Notes: generated from the sequence alone by a model not told the origin. Shown: positions 11,585 to 22,165, counted from the first letter of the stretch. The stretch is DNA of 64,000 bases from Dermacentor variabilis (GCF_050947875.1 NC_134574.1:104769469-104833468); one strand, 5' to 3'. Made by a program: numbers and translations.

Positions 11585-11935
11585 CTACAGAGCAGGGTTG
11601 GGGGCTCTGCTTTATGACGTGCTGCTTGGAACGACATTTGTATACATAGTATGCACGTGACGTCACATCCGCTACTGTTGTCTGGTTCCGCTACCTTCCG
11701 CCATCTTGGGCAACCTTATCAACAGGCGCGCGCATAGGCCTATAGGTTCCCCAACCTGGCGCCGCCGTAAACCGGAAGTCGCACAGTATCCTTGAATGAC
11801 GTACGTGCATACTATGTATTGACAAGCAGGTCGTGACGAACGCGGTGACGTCAAAATCACCACTGCTTATGGTGGTCGGGCAAGTTAGCATCACTTTATT
11901 GATCGAAGTGCACCGGCCGTGGGTGATCTAGGAGG
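11585..11935 (+). repeat. Old interspersed repeat, copy A (interrupted)
   Basis: Both sides of the small element at 11641-11820 match the segment at 34556-34745: GCTTTATGACGTGCTGCTTGG against GCTTTACGACCTGCTACTCGG, GCGGTGACGTCAAAATCACC against GCGGCGACGTCAAAATCACC, TCGGGCAAGTTAGCA against TCGGGCAAGGTAGCA, and TGATCTAGGAGGC against TGCTATCTAGGAGCC. So this is one repeat family, here split by a later insertion. No coding capacity seen. Confidence 0.6.
11641..11820 (+). mobile_element. Small terminal-inverted-repeat element (MITE-like), copy 1
   Basis: About 180 bp. Left end ATACATAGTATGCACGT matches the reverse complement of the right end with little mismatch, and the inverted repeats extend through a TGACGTCA-like palindrome (11658-11665). 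The interior contains GCCATCTTGG and CCGGAAGTCG. A second copy lies in opposite orientation at 42764-42948. No coding capacity; the inverted repeats and insertion into an older repeat indicate a non-autonomous DNA transposon. Superfamily not determined, because the target duplication is unclear. Confidence 0.7.
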
Positions 11936-12274
11936 CGTTAGCCAAGCGTCTCAACGCGCTCGCTTGCCCGTGAGGAGTTGATAACTCAAAAGATCGCTCA
12001 GCGACATTGAAGTGAACATTAATGCTTTCGCATTCTCAACTCATAAGTGCACAGGTGTCCTCTGGTGTTCTTTTTCTAATTCGCTGTTTTTATGTGGCCC
12101 TGAAACACTATGCTGTTATCGTTTACAAGCTACTCCGTCGAACGGACAAGCAGCTGTGAACATAACTATATTGGTACGGAAGGATGAAAGAAGACAGAGG
12201 AAGAAAAAGATCGCGAGACCCTGGCTGCTGCGTATTGTTGGTGGTCAGCCATCTTAACTACTCTGACTCATCCT

Positions 12275-12275
12275 G

Positions 12276-12321
<46 letters not shown>
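12275..12321. repeat. (TA)n microsatellite
   Basis: About 47 bases of AT dinucleotides with one CA interruption. Confidence 0.95.
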
Positions 12322-12324
<3 letters not shown>

Positions 12325-12691
12325 TACAGTCTTTATATACTCCCAACATCCATAGCATATTGGTGGAGGTGCCGGGTACATCGGCTGGAAAGGGAGCTTC
12401 GCAGTGGACGTCGCATCACTGTCCGCACCTTGAATGACGGCTTGTATCAAATGACACTACCCCGTTGCAATGCCCCGGGCTGACAGAGGCCGAAATAGTG
12501 GGCGCGAGCGGAGATATTTGGTACTCTTGCACAGATGTCACGCGGGCCGCTGTCATGTTACCGGGAAGAACATGTGCATCAGACCCAAAGTTATGAACGG
12601 GAAGCCAAGTGGAATTATCGGCGATGGTTATAACGGCACTTGGCAGCGAGACGACACGCTGTACACTGACGTCGACAAGCGCAGAGACGAT

Positions 12692-12958
12692 TTAGTCGCC
12701 ATCAGCAGCATGGGGTCGAGCGTTAAAAGGTACAGTAGTATCCGCTTGAGGTGGCAACTGGGCGGATTTCGCAAAACAGAGGGAGGGTTGACGTGCATCG
12801 GAAACAAAGTGGCTGTCAGAAGCAAAGTTCAACTGCAGGACACCTGTAGCACCGTCTATTAGGGTAGAATGGATCAAAAGAAAGTCCAACCTAAAAAATC
12901 TGGTTATGAGGACAGCGCTCAAACACAATAAATAAGAGGGTGGCTTTATGGCTTCCAC
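12692..12958 (-). pseudogene. Gypsy element 2 protease-region remnant
   Basis: The frame contains LDFLLIHSTLIDGATGVLQLN, equivalent to LDFSATHSALIDCSAGVVQLD in element 1 downstream of the protease active site, and ends AADGD as element 1 has VSDGD. The D-T-G active site itself is not found, apparently deleted near 12,960. Confidence 0.6.
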
Positions 12959-12998
12959 CTTAATAGGCCTATCATCCGGTATTCCCTAATCGTCCGGG

Positions 12999-14075
12999 TT
13001 ATCGAGTTGGAACAACTGAAAACGCGGAAGCAGTGGTTGAGCGGGGCCGGTCCTGACTGAGAGCGGCCTCACAAATCGGGCAGAGAGACGGGAGGCCCAA
13101 ATTTGCCATCTTCTGCCTGACAACGGCCTGTATAAGCGAGACAGAACATGCGTTGTTTGGGAAATGCTGAGGAGGAACGGCGGGAGACGTGGCTTTGAGT
13201 TCGTGAGGAATTAACCTCGTCAAATGTTCTTTTTTTCGTCCGGTCAGAGAAGGTCCATGTGGCTGTTCTCCACACGAAGACGTCGTATTTGGTAGCCGGT
13301 TGAACTGCTACGTTATGCGGTGATTTTTGACCAGTTCGAAATTGCGACACTCTGTGATGTTCGCGTCCACCCAGTGATAGTTTTTGTATGTAAGCAGGTT
13401 GAATGCGTAGTCTGCTATGCCCTTCAGGATGTCGCCAATCTTGTCTGTGTCATTCGTCTCCTTGTCAACTCGCGGGATCGAATCCCGGCCACGGCGGCCG
13501 CATTTCGATGGGGGCGAAATGCGAAAACACCCGTGTGCTTAGATTTAGGTGCACGTTGAAGAATCCCAGGTGGTCAAAATTTCCGGAGTCCTCCACTACG
13601 GCGTGCCTCATAATCAGAAAGCAGTTTTGGAACGTAAAACCCCATAATTTAATTATTTTTTACTTTTCTATGTCAACTTTACGACAGAGAGCGACGACCT
13701 CATGAATATGCAACACGTAAGATTCTGTGAGCGTTCGAGCACGAGTCGATAGCTCCTTCTTCGCTACGAGCTCTGGGTTAAAGAGCTATCTAAGAGGTCT
13801 TGAAGCTTCTGCTTGCAGACGTCGCAACGCGTTATGTCGCCTTTGTAGGTCTCGTACCATCCTAGCGCTGTGTCTCTGAGGTAGAATATCCCATTCACTA
13901 GCATTAGCGCTGCGCCCAACCTATTATTTTTGCTTACACGTTCATACCAGGAAATCCAGCCTTCAACGTCCCTACTATCAATGCAATGAAGGTCCCTGGG
14001 TCTCGCGGCTGGGACAGCAGGACAGAATTCGGAGTCTGCGGCTCCGGAGGTGGGCGGTCGGTCATTATGGCACAT
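12999..14075 (-). pseudogene. Gypsy element 2 gag, broken and SINE-interrupted
   Basis: The frame 14075-13764 encodes the Gag N-terminal part (GWISWYERVSKNNRLG, YLRDTALGWYETY, CKQKLQDLL), aligned with the element-1 Gag blocks DDWLQNYERVSAHNR, FYLKKTARVWFETH and CKQKLRDLF. After the inserted SINE, the frame 13223-12999 gives VSLIQAVVRQKMANLGLPSLC, matching VSLIQSVIRQEFANVGLPSIC in element 1. The two pieces are separated by the SINE, frameshifts and small deletions. Confidence 0.72.
13471..13670 (+). mobile_element. tRNA-derived SINE (Ruka-like), copy 1, 5'-truncated
   Basis: Begins directly at a pol III B-box-like GGATCGAATCC and continues through the family body (GTGCACGTTGAAGAATCCC, CCTCCACTACGGCGTGCC, TTTGGAACGTAAAACCCC). 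TGTCAACT lies on both sides (13463-13470 and 13671-13678), and the flanks join into continuous gypsy gag sequence, so the borders are exact. The tRNA-like A box is missing. The family strongly resembles the tick SINE Ruka; the name is from memory. Confidence 0.82.
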
Positions 14076-14309
14076 TGGTTGTCGATCATCATGACAGGGC
14101 TCACGCGGCCACCGCTGCGGAGCTCTATGTTGGTACCCAGCTCCTCCGCTAAAATGCTGCGATGCGGAGACAAGCAGGAATGTTGTTTATGCAAGGCAAA
14201 TGCTGAAGGCACCAGCTGACACAAGAAAGTGGCGGCCGAAGCGCCCCAGCAACAGCAGTACTTCTTCGTCATCGTCTCTTGTCTGCATGTCCTGTTCTGC
14301 ATTGTGACA

Positions 14310-15476
14310 CTATAAATAGGCCTTTTTTAGCAGTCGCCTCTATGCGAACATGAAAGTATTTTAGCTTGATTAGGAAATTATAGATTATTCAACCTGGAAG
14401 GCCGTTTCTCTCCAATATTCACATTTGGATAAAGTTAGACACCACTATTTGAACACCCCTTGTTACGCGGGATTAAGCGCCTTCTATAATTCCAGGCTCT
14501 TTCAACTAATAATATTTGTTTATTCCAGTATTCAAGTGGCATGAACTTCAGACAACAACACCTGACGCTCCCATGACGTCTGCGAACGACTGTTTGATTG
14601 CGTTTAGCAATTTATCTTCAATCCCCTTAGTGAGGACAGTATACTTAACAGGATGCAAGAGGCGACTCAAGGCCAAGTAGATCGGGCGGCTTTCGAAGAG
14701 GAGAACTTCTACAAGAAGCACCCTAAGCCAATTGTGAAATTCATCTGATTTTCGGGACTACTCTTCAATAAAGAATATGTTTTCTCAAAGGTGGCAGTTG
14801 ACAGTGTTGGCGTCGCTTTACGGTTCGCTCTTTTGAGAATGCACGGTGTAAGTAAGCGAGTGAGGGAATGTTTTCGGAAAGTACAGACGCTAACCTTGAT
14901 GTAAATATTTGAAATTGTATCTCAGCCATGGCCAGATGCAAACCAGCTAAACTTACTACGTTGCCTTGTATTACTGTTTGCAAATACCTAGTGATGATTC
15001 TTTGTTTCCATGAGAAAGAAAACTGCGCACTGGCTTTAATATGCGGGACTGATAAATCAAGAATGAATTGCTCAATTTCATTTCCTGAAGAAAGGAAGCT
15101 TAATTTTGCTGCCACAATTACAGCACTACACAGCCTGTCTTCAAAAAGACATTGAAGAAATTAAGCGTTTCTATTTTTAAACGTGTTGCTGTTCGAACCT
15201 AACATAGCCAACAGCTGGCATTATTTTACTTCCTGCTACAAATGTTCTCATTCAAGCAAATCTGATTTTTCCGACAATACTCATCACCCGATTCCGCTTC
15301 TCTTTCTCTCTCTCTCTCTCTCTCTCAAATTATTTTATTGATGCGCCTGTAATCAAACACAAGAAGTAACAGCTAAAATTAACAAGTATAACATCATAAA
15401 AGTTAACGGCCTTGTTGCCAATTCCAGCGTCATCCACTGCCTTCCCTAGTAAAACCAGCTCGTTTTTTGACACTGG

Positions 15477-15477
<1 letters not shown>
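14310..15477. other. No recognisable feature, with a (TC)n run
   Basis: AT-rich sequence without recognised coding motifs. A (TC)n tract lies at about 15299-15326. Confidence 0.4.

Positions 15478-15570
<93 letters not shown>
15478..15570. repeat. (TAA)31 microsatellite, LINE 3' tail
   Basis: 93 uninterrupted bases of TAA. It lies at the 3' end of the minus-strand LINE, just after GGAATAAAGA on the minus strand, so it is best read as the expanded (TTA)n tail of that element. Confidence 0.9.
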
Positions 15571-15571
<1 letters not shown>

Positions 15572-15839
15572 CTTTATTCCATCCAGTCATGTCATAGTTA
15601 CAGATCCAGCCCGCATAAAGCAACATTGCTTGTGTGCCAGGCTGGGCAGTCAGCTGGTAGCACTGATATGAGTACAAATCAATCAATAAATAAAAAATAT
15701 AGGATAAAATGATATTGCAAAAAATTAATGAAATATATTATTTGAACAAAAGATATTATTGCATCAACGGGAAAACAAACATTGACATTAAAGATGACTT
15801 CACAATCAGTTTCGCATGCTTCAAATCCCGAAGAAAACT

Positions 15840-17767
15840 TCAAGGAATATGGGCATTGCATATCACCCATGACCTTAAATGTGATTTTGTTTGATTAAAC
15901 GTTCCCGCGATATCATTCGCATTCAATTTATTGAAATTAGCCGGCACGTAGAAAGCACGAGTCCTCTTGCCGTAGTTTGTGCACACACGAGGTACCGCAT
16001 ATTTTTCTATCTGACGTGGGCTGCGAGATTTCACGTTCAAGTTTTTGAATTTAGTAGAAAAATAACTCTTACACATGGCGTCGAACAAAACTTGTCGCTC
16101 GACAAACAACATGTCTGACTGGTACATGCTGAGCAAGACATCTTCCCCATGACCAAGTGTGACATACGAGAGGCTAAAGGCAATTTTTTCTAGGATGCGG
16201 TTAATTATCTGAAGCCTACTAGAAGAAGCAAAGCCATAAATTGTTATTCCGTACTTTATGATCGATTCCCCAAGTGCTTTGTAAACCATTTTACGAACAT
16301 TTACATTACAGAAAGATTTTAGGGCATACAAATGAGCGCACACAGCACGTAAGCGTCTTGCGAGCTCTTAAATATGGACATTCCATGACAACGTGCCGTC
16401 GAAGTGTAGCCCCAGGTATGTTGTGCTATTTACCAGAGTTACCGGAGGACATGAGCATGCAAGGCATCCACTGGTGTGGAGATAAACAGGGGAAATATCC
16501 GCGACTGCTTTATATGGGCTGTGAAAACATATCATATTATTCTTCGATTTATTAATGAACATTTTGTTGTTAAGGAACCAATCAAGTAGTTTACAGACAT
16601 CATACTGTAACACTCTAGCGGCTTCGTTCGAAAGTTTGTTCGATACAACCAAAGCCGTGTCATCAGCGTATAAATAAATTTTTGATTTTAGTGGTAAGCA
16701 AGCAAGATCATTCATGTAAATGTTAAACAGAAGTGGTCCCAATACGGACCCTTGCGGTACCCCTGATGTAACACTCAACAAAGAACTATAGGAATCCGCC
16801 ACACGGACACACTGCTGTCTGCCTGTTAAATAATTTTAAAAAATGAGTAATACCGGCCTCTGAAACCACATCTGCTTAGTTTTGATAGTAACCGTTCATG
16901 ATCTAATGTGTCAAATGCTCGTTGTAAATCAACCAAAAGAGTCAAAACAACATTGTTGTTATCGATTTCGTTACAGATATAGCCATTAAAATCTTCCAAC
17001 AGGCCCACAGTACTCTGTCCCTAGCGACAGCCAAACTGCTCTGGGTTAATAAGGATAAACTTTTCACAGAATGAGGCCATATTAACATAGACTATTTTTT
17101 CCAGTATGCTTGCCAAGGACGAAAGAATTGTAATTGGTCTGTAATTATCGTAAATTTTTCGAGATCCTTTCTTATAAGGAGGCCTCACAATGCTAACTTT
17201 CATGTTTTCATGTATCTGACCGGTTTTTAATGTTTCATTTAGGATGTAAAGTAGTGTTGATTTGAGCACATCGAAATTCGCAGCTATATCTCTTATCCTA
17301 ATTTTATCAAAACCTGGAGATATTGTTAACCTCATGGATCGTATAATATCCCACAATTCTGTTTCATCAACAGTAGGCAGAAAAGCAGAATGAATGTTAG
17401 AGAACGTAACATTGTTTCGGAGATTTGCCGGTATGCACCCATTTGTGATGTTGTTTACTGATTAAATAAAGTGTTTGTTAAAATCATTCGCTATCTGAAC
17501 AGCAGGTGACTTGAGAAAGGCGTCCGCAAGAGTATTATCAATGCCCTTTTCTGCAGGTCTCCCTATTAGAGGGTTAACCAAGTTCCACGTTTTACCGGTA
17601 TTACGACTGCAAGCTGCAAACTTGCCTGAGTGGTAGCGCTTCTTAGCTAGTCTTATTTTAGCGTTTACTTTGTTTCTCATCTGCCTAAATTCTTCTCTTG
17701 CAAGAGCGTCCCCGGGTTTATCTTGGCATTTTCTAAGGAGTTGGCATTTAACGCTGCAAAGCTCCAT
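15840..17767 (-). pseudogene. LINE ORF2 reverse transcriptase and C-terminal domain, fragmented
   Basis: Pieces in order on the minus strand: 17767-17462 (linker), 17356-17021 with SPGFDKIRIRDI and NYRPITILSSLASILEKIV, 17008-16826 with LLVDLQRAFDTLDHERLL (catalytic motif A), 16802-16368 with SGVPQGSVLGPLLFNIYMNDL and YADDTALV (motifs B and C) and YLGLHFD, and 16343-15840, the C-terminal region ending PANFNKLNAND. Two frames are used (phase change between motifs A and B) with stops between pieces. The Y-A-D-D box is intact. This is the target-primed reverse transcriptase of the element. Confidence 0.85.
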
Positions 17768-18183
17768 TATTTCGTTATCAATCCACGGGCTCTTTTTATT
17801 TCTTCTTTTAAGCCTTATTTTCTTTTCGGAGCAAAGGTAAATATCTCTAAAGGCCTCTACAAACAGTTCTCAAGCCTAAGGTGGCCGTGCCGCGTCAAAG
17901 AATCCCAGTTGAATGTTCTCACACGTTTATCTACTTCATTAGAATTCAAAACATATTTCTCTACAGTCTTTGTTTCAGTTAAAGCAACAGCATCTCCTGA
18001 AACTGCTATAGCGATAAATTAGTGGTCCGCTACTTTTTCCTTAATAACACAGCCAAATGAATTATTTTTGCACATTTTTGTGCTGATATGGTCTATACAT
18101 GACCTTGTTAAACGATGACCGAGAATGTCCTCTCGTGTATAACTCTGAATATTGCTTTCGAGTCCGTAGCTTGCCAAAAGTGT

Positions 18184-18636
18184 TCAGTAATCAGATGTGG
18201 CAGGCTTATTTGTTGTAAAAATGTCTATATTAAGATCGCCGACCAAAATAATGCTGCTACTGTCGGCGTACGTTTTGAGGAAGCTTGCCGAATTGTCTAA
18301 AACTATATTTAGGTTAGTGCTCGGTGGCCTATAAACAGCACATACTGTAAATTCCAGATCTGCTTTAGTCATTAGTACAGTAACTCCTTCCGCATCTTGA
18401 AAATCAAAGGACACTCGTTCACAGTGCCAATCACTTTTTACATAGACCGCTACGCCACCACCTCTTTTGTTATCCCTGCACAAAAAGAAAGACTGAAAAC
18501 CATGCACTTCAAAATAAGCGCATTCGTCTTTTGAAATATTGATTTCTGTTAAAATTAAAACATATAGTGATGACAATGCTTTAGCTAGGTGAATCTTTAA
18601 CATGTCCCAGTGTTTGCGCAGGCTTCTCACATTCAC
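18184..18636 (-). pseudogene. LINE ORF2 endonuclease domain
   Basis: APE-type endonuclease that would nick the target DNA. Visible blocks: NVRSLRKHWD at the N-terminus, LTEINIS (E of the active site), GGGVAVYVK, CAVYRPPS and GDLNIDIF (the G-D-x-N active-site block). The frame ends at 18184, after which ORF2 continues in other frames. The upstream edge at 18637 is the junction with the inserted I-clade element, so the first residues of ORF2 are separated from this piece. Confidence 0.8.
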
Positions 18637-20300
18637 ATGGAAGGAAGGAAGGAAAAAGTGGAGAAGGAAGGCAGGGAGGTTAACCAGTTTTGCCTAACCG
18701 GTTTGCTACCCTACACATGGGAGCGGGATGGGGGGGATGAAAGATGGGGAGAAGAGATAGAGGGCACATAACACGGCACACACATCGTTGGTTACAGTCT
18801 GTCACTCTTGTGCGGTACGTGACATCACTGTCACAGCCGCTTGTCCAAGCCCGTATCCTTCATAAACCGAAGTAGTCCCTTCGTCGCCTTCAGCTGCGAT
18901 GACCTCAGTCGGCGATATGTGAAAATGGTTGCAACTGACAATGGTCTATTGTCAAGGTGCGCTAGAACGGACGCCATGGACTGTCTCTGAACATCATATT
19001 CAGGACAGTCGCACAGAATGTGTTCCAGCGTCTCCTCGCAAAGACAGGCATTGCAGAGAGCGTTGTCGGCCATTCCAATGCGAAACGAGTAAGATTTCGT
19101 GAAGGCCACCCCTAGCCATAAGCGATAAAGCAGGGTGGCCTCACTTCGGCGGAGTCCGGTTGGCATACATAGATGCATCAAGGAGGGCAGGTCGTGTTGA
19201 TGATTGCTGCGGTTGGTCTGGCTGCTTGGTGTGCACCATAGAGAGAGCGTGATCTCCCGTGCAAGCACTTGAAGGCTTCTGGCTGCGTCGGACCGTGAAA
19301 GTGGTATGGCCTCTTCCTGTGTGTCTTCAAGAGCTGTCCGAGCGGCTTTATCGGCGTCTTCATTTCCGATGACGCCGCAGTGACTTGGCAGCCACTGAAA
19401 CGTCACGTGATGTCCTTTCTCATGTGATGTATGGAGTAGGCATCTAATATCGAATACGAGCTGTTCGAATGGCCCGCGACGCAGAGCTGATAGTAAAGAT
19501 TGTAGGGCTGCCTTTGAGTCGCTGAAAATTGACCATTGTCGAGGTGGTTCCCGATTGACAAAACAAAGTGCAGCTCGAAGAGCAGCTAGTTCCGCAGATG
19601 TAGATGTCGTTGGGTGGTCAGTCCTAAAGCTGATGGTAATACCTCTTTCTGGGACGACTACAGCACCGGACGAACACTGGATATTTGTGAAACCGTCAGT
19701 ATAAATATGTGCACGGTCTGCGTACCGCTCGTGCAGAAGAAGCAGAGACGGTTGGTTCAGCACAGGCGACGACAGCTCAGACTTTTTCCCGATTCCTGGC
19801 ACGTTGAGATGGACTGTGGGGCTGACAAGGCACCAAGGGGGCATCGATGGTTTAGATGCAGCGGTGAAGCCCGAGGGAAGTTTGTCGTTGTACTTGACAA
19901 TAGTTTTTGAGAATGATGCTTGGTGCCTGTCTGAAGGAAGTGTTGCAAGGTGGTGATAGGGGGCCCGTGCCAAATGTCTGATATGCGTTCTCAGGGTTTC
20001 CACCGTGATGTGAGTCTGCATTGGATGGTCCCGAGCAATCGCAATAGTTGCCTCAGTTGACGTGCATCTCGGCAAACCAAGACAAACTCTGAGTGCTTGA
20101 GCTTGCGCTGCTTGCAGAACACGAATATTTGTCTTGCAGGTGTTGTTCAGTACAGGTAGACTGTATCTTAAAAAACCGAGAAAGAGAGCTCTGTAGAGTC
20201 TCAGCATGGATTAGCTCAAGCAATAAGCTACTGGAAAGATCTGACGCCCACTCGTCTTTCATTGATAGCCATTGTTCAGTTGAGTGTACTTGATCAATCA
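18637..20300 (-). mobile_element. I-clade LINE 3' fragment inserted in the CR1-like LINE
   Basis: Minus strand: ORF2 C-terminal part with RNase H, then a 3' UTR (18640-18830) with the block GGGTAGCAAACCGGTTAGGC and a tail of TTCC repeats against the host LINE. The same 3' UTR block occurs at 35.08-35.13 and 41.29-41.34 kb. The right border is approximate (20,250-20,300); the copy is 5'-truncated and starts in the region before RNase H. No clear target duplication found. Confidence 0.78.
18831..20207 (-). pseudogene. I-clade ORF2 fragment with RNase H and zinc cluster, open over 458 codons
   Basis: An uninterrupted frame. Residues 1-60 (MLRLYRALFLGFLRYSLPVL) match the region after the reverse transcriptase palm. 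RNase H spans about 165-295 with all acidic residues visible: IYTDGF (D171), TSAELAAL (E206), IFSDSKAAL (D230) and HCGVIGNEDADKAAR (H276, D286). An RNase H of this type removes RNA from the cDNA hybrid and marks the I group. Residues about 385-405 hold the cluster CNACLCEETLEHILCDCP. The end DNRPLSVATIF...LLRFMKDTGLDKRL is the common ORF2 terminus. The catalytic polymerase is missing and the first ATG is not the true start, so it is a partial gene despite the open frame. Confidence 0.85.
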
Positions 20301-20302
20301 TT

Positions 20303-21292
20303 TCAGATTATTTTATTTAAGCCTTGTTCATTGTCAATGCGTAACACTGACGTTCCTTCGCGTTTTCTCACAAGTATTCTGCCATTGCGCACCCAGACGA
20401 AGCGATATTGCTTATCTTTCGCCAGATGTTTTGTGATCCATAGCAGTTTCTTCACTCGAGAAGTTAGATTATCGTTCAAGTATATCTTTTCACCCTTCAG
20501 TTAGTTCCGCCTTTCAGTCCGACGCTCTTTTATCTAACTCCTTGAAAATCGCACCAGAATAGGTGGGACGGAGTAAGCTTTCCCTTTGATTCTGTGCACG
20601 GCTTCAATGTCGTCGTGACTGGTCCTAGGAAGTTCGAGTTTGGTTGCAATAGATTCGACCACCTTTCGTAGGTCCTCGTTATCACTCACTTTGACACCAT
20701 GGATTTCTAAATTGCTTCTTCGTGAATACCGTTCAAGACCATCTACTGCTTGCTCCATATTCGACAGCCTGTCAGATTTGGCCAAAAGCTCGGCTTCCAG
20801 TTCAGTTACCTTTTTGTTTGTTTCCTTAAGTTCCTTTCTATGTTCCTCCAACTTTTGCAGGACTGTGTCATAATTAGATGAAAGCAATCCCAACGATGTC
20901 TCAATACCCTGCATTACCGCCCTATGCGCCAGCATTTCCTGGTTGGAAGCCTCGAGCTTGGCCAACTGCACGTCTTGTCGTCTTTCTGGCGCATCTAGTC
21001 GACTCAGTACGACATCAAGTTTGGCCAGTACATGTGTCAGTGACAGCTCGACCGATGCATCTGTTGCTCTATTCTTCTGGGTTACGCCTTCACCGTTTCC
21101 AGTTGGCAATCGCGATGCACGATTTACACAAGTCAGACACACCCACTGTTGTCTTTCCTTAATGGCAAAGTTTTTCATGTTCGTTTTCGTAATCCCCGAG
21201 CACTTTCCTGCATGATACCGATTGTCACACTCGGCACATGTGAGGCACATGTGAGGATCGCACTGGGGACTCTGGCGCTCGCTGAGCGTCAC
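20303..21292 (-). pseudogene. LINE ORF1 (zinc finger, coiled coil, RNA-binding domain)
   Basis: Begins MTLSERQSPQ. Residues 16-55 form a PHD-like zinc finger (C-x2-C-x2-C-x4-H-x3-C, then W-x-C-x2-C), a known feature of some CR1-group ORF1 proteins. Residues about 85-185 are heptad-like and rich in Leu, Glu and Lys, a coiled coil for trimer formation. Then SNLEIHGVKVSDNED starts an RRM-type domain as in L1-like ORF1 proteins. The frame meets TAG at 20534 but continues in phase (after one more stop) through LNDNLTSRVKKLLW and FVWVRNGRILVRK to a terminal stop near 20303. ORF1 would coat the element RNA. Confidence 0.75.
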
Positions 21293-21733
21293 TGGGACAC
21301 CCGTGAGATTACTGGTTAAGAGCTAGGTCACACTGGAAGCGACGCTGCTTTCATTTGCTATGACGCTGGCGTTGTTACGGTAGGCGTCTAGCACGCCGTG
21401 CGAAACGACTCTCGCCCGGCATGTCTCATCGAAACGAAGTGTTAATTCCTAATTCGCCATGGTTGTCATACACCGCCATACACCGCCATGGTTGTATGCC
21501 GGTGTGGCGGAAGCCCCGCAGTGTTTACAGGCCTCTTTTGTGAGTGTGCGACATTGGAGGGACCCTTCCCTCGAACTGTCAAGCTCCGTGGGAAAACTTC
21601 CGCAAACCAGCAACGCGTGAAAGAGAAGGGTTCAGCTGTCTACTATTCCCAGGACCGCGGACTGCCGCCTGCAGAGGCGTGCTCATGAATACGTCACCTG
21701 GGAGAATGGATCAGTCGCCCTGCCGCAACTACA

Positions 21734-22090
21734 CGCCCTTTCCGTGAAGCAATGTCGCCTAGAAGAAAGGAAAAGAAAAACGTCCAAATTCCCACACCTG
21801 CGGCTTTGTATATCCGGAAGCGGGACGCTCATTCCTTGCTGCAGGCTTGGTATCTACGGTGCCGGCACGCCCTTTCTGCGAACAAACGTCGCCTAGAAGA
21901 AAGGGAAAAGCGCCTGCATTCCCAGACCTGCGGCTTGGTATATTCGGAGGCGGGACGCTCATTCCTTGTTGCAGGCTTGGTTTCTATGGTGGTGGTACGC
22001 CCTCTCCGCGAAGTATCGTTGCCTAGAAGAAAGGAAAAACGTCTACGGACCTGCGGCTTGGTAAATACGGAGGCGGGACGCCCATCCACA
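21734..22090 (+). repeat. Tandem repeat, about 2.7 units of ~132 bp
   Basis: Units start at 21734, 21868 and 21998 (spacing 134 and 130). Each opens with CGCCCT(T/C)TC(C/T)G(C/T)GAA, then GTCGCCTAGAAGAAAGG (or close), ACCTGCGGCTT, and CGGAGGCGGGACGC. The third unit is truncated. The array lies 70-420 bases upstream of the TATTTAAG box. Confidence 0.85.
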
Positions 22091-22157
22091 CACCAGACTC
22101 TGTGCCTATCACGTGACGTCGATGGGAGCAACGTGCCTCCCACGAATGTAGGGAGGC

Positions 22158-22165
22158 TATTTAAG
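22158..22165 (+). promoter_or_regulatory. TATA-like box TATTTAAG
   Basis: Located downstream of the tandem repeats and 62 bases before an AATAAA, a spacing seen in compact LTRs. Function inferred from layout. Confidence 0.4.

Larger units (their letters stand above)
12480..14309 (-). mobile_element. Gypsy element 2, 5' half only (LTR-gag-protease remnant)
   Basis: A minus-strand remnant related to element 1 at protein level. The right border ends ATTGTGACA on the plus strand (14309), so the minus strand starts TGTCACAAT as the element-1 LTR starts TGTCACAG; the LTR probably occupies about 14150-14309. Leftward come Gag N-terminal, Gag C-terminal and protease blocks, all in broken frames; reverse transcriptase, RNase H, integrase and the second LTR are missing. 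A SINE interrupts gag at 13471-13670. No zinc knuckle is evident. Confidence 0.75.
15478..21292 (-). mobile_element. CR1/Jockey-like LINE with two ORFs, split by another LINE
   Basis: Minus-strand element: ORF1 with zinc finger and coiled coil (21292 to about 20303), an inserted I-clade fragment (about 18637-20300), then ORF2 with endonuclease (18636-18184) and reverse transcriptase (17767-15840), a 3' UTR with AATAAA (15571-15580) and a (TTA)n tail. ORF1 stops and ORF2 coding starts on the two sides of the insertion, so the pieces belong together by order, orientation and content. Excluding the insertion the element is roughly 4.1 kb. ORF2 lies in at least three frames with stops, so it is dead. 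The 5' end beyond 21292 was not located. Confidence 0.8.

Noticed and set aside
15330..15712. Frames with long Asn or Tyr runs
   Set aside because: Products of the (TAA)31 tract, not proteins.
21734..22090. CRISPR-like spaced repeats
   Set aside because: Units are contiguous, ~132 bp and fully repeated; there are no short repeats with unique spacers, and the genome is eukaryotic.
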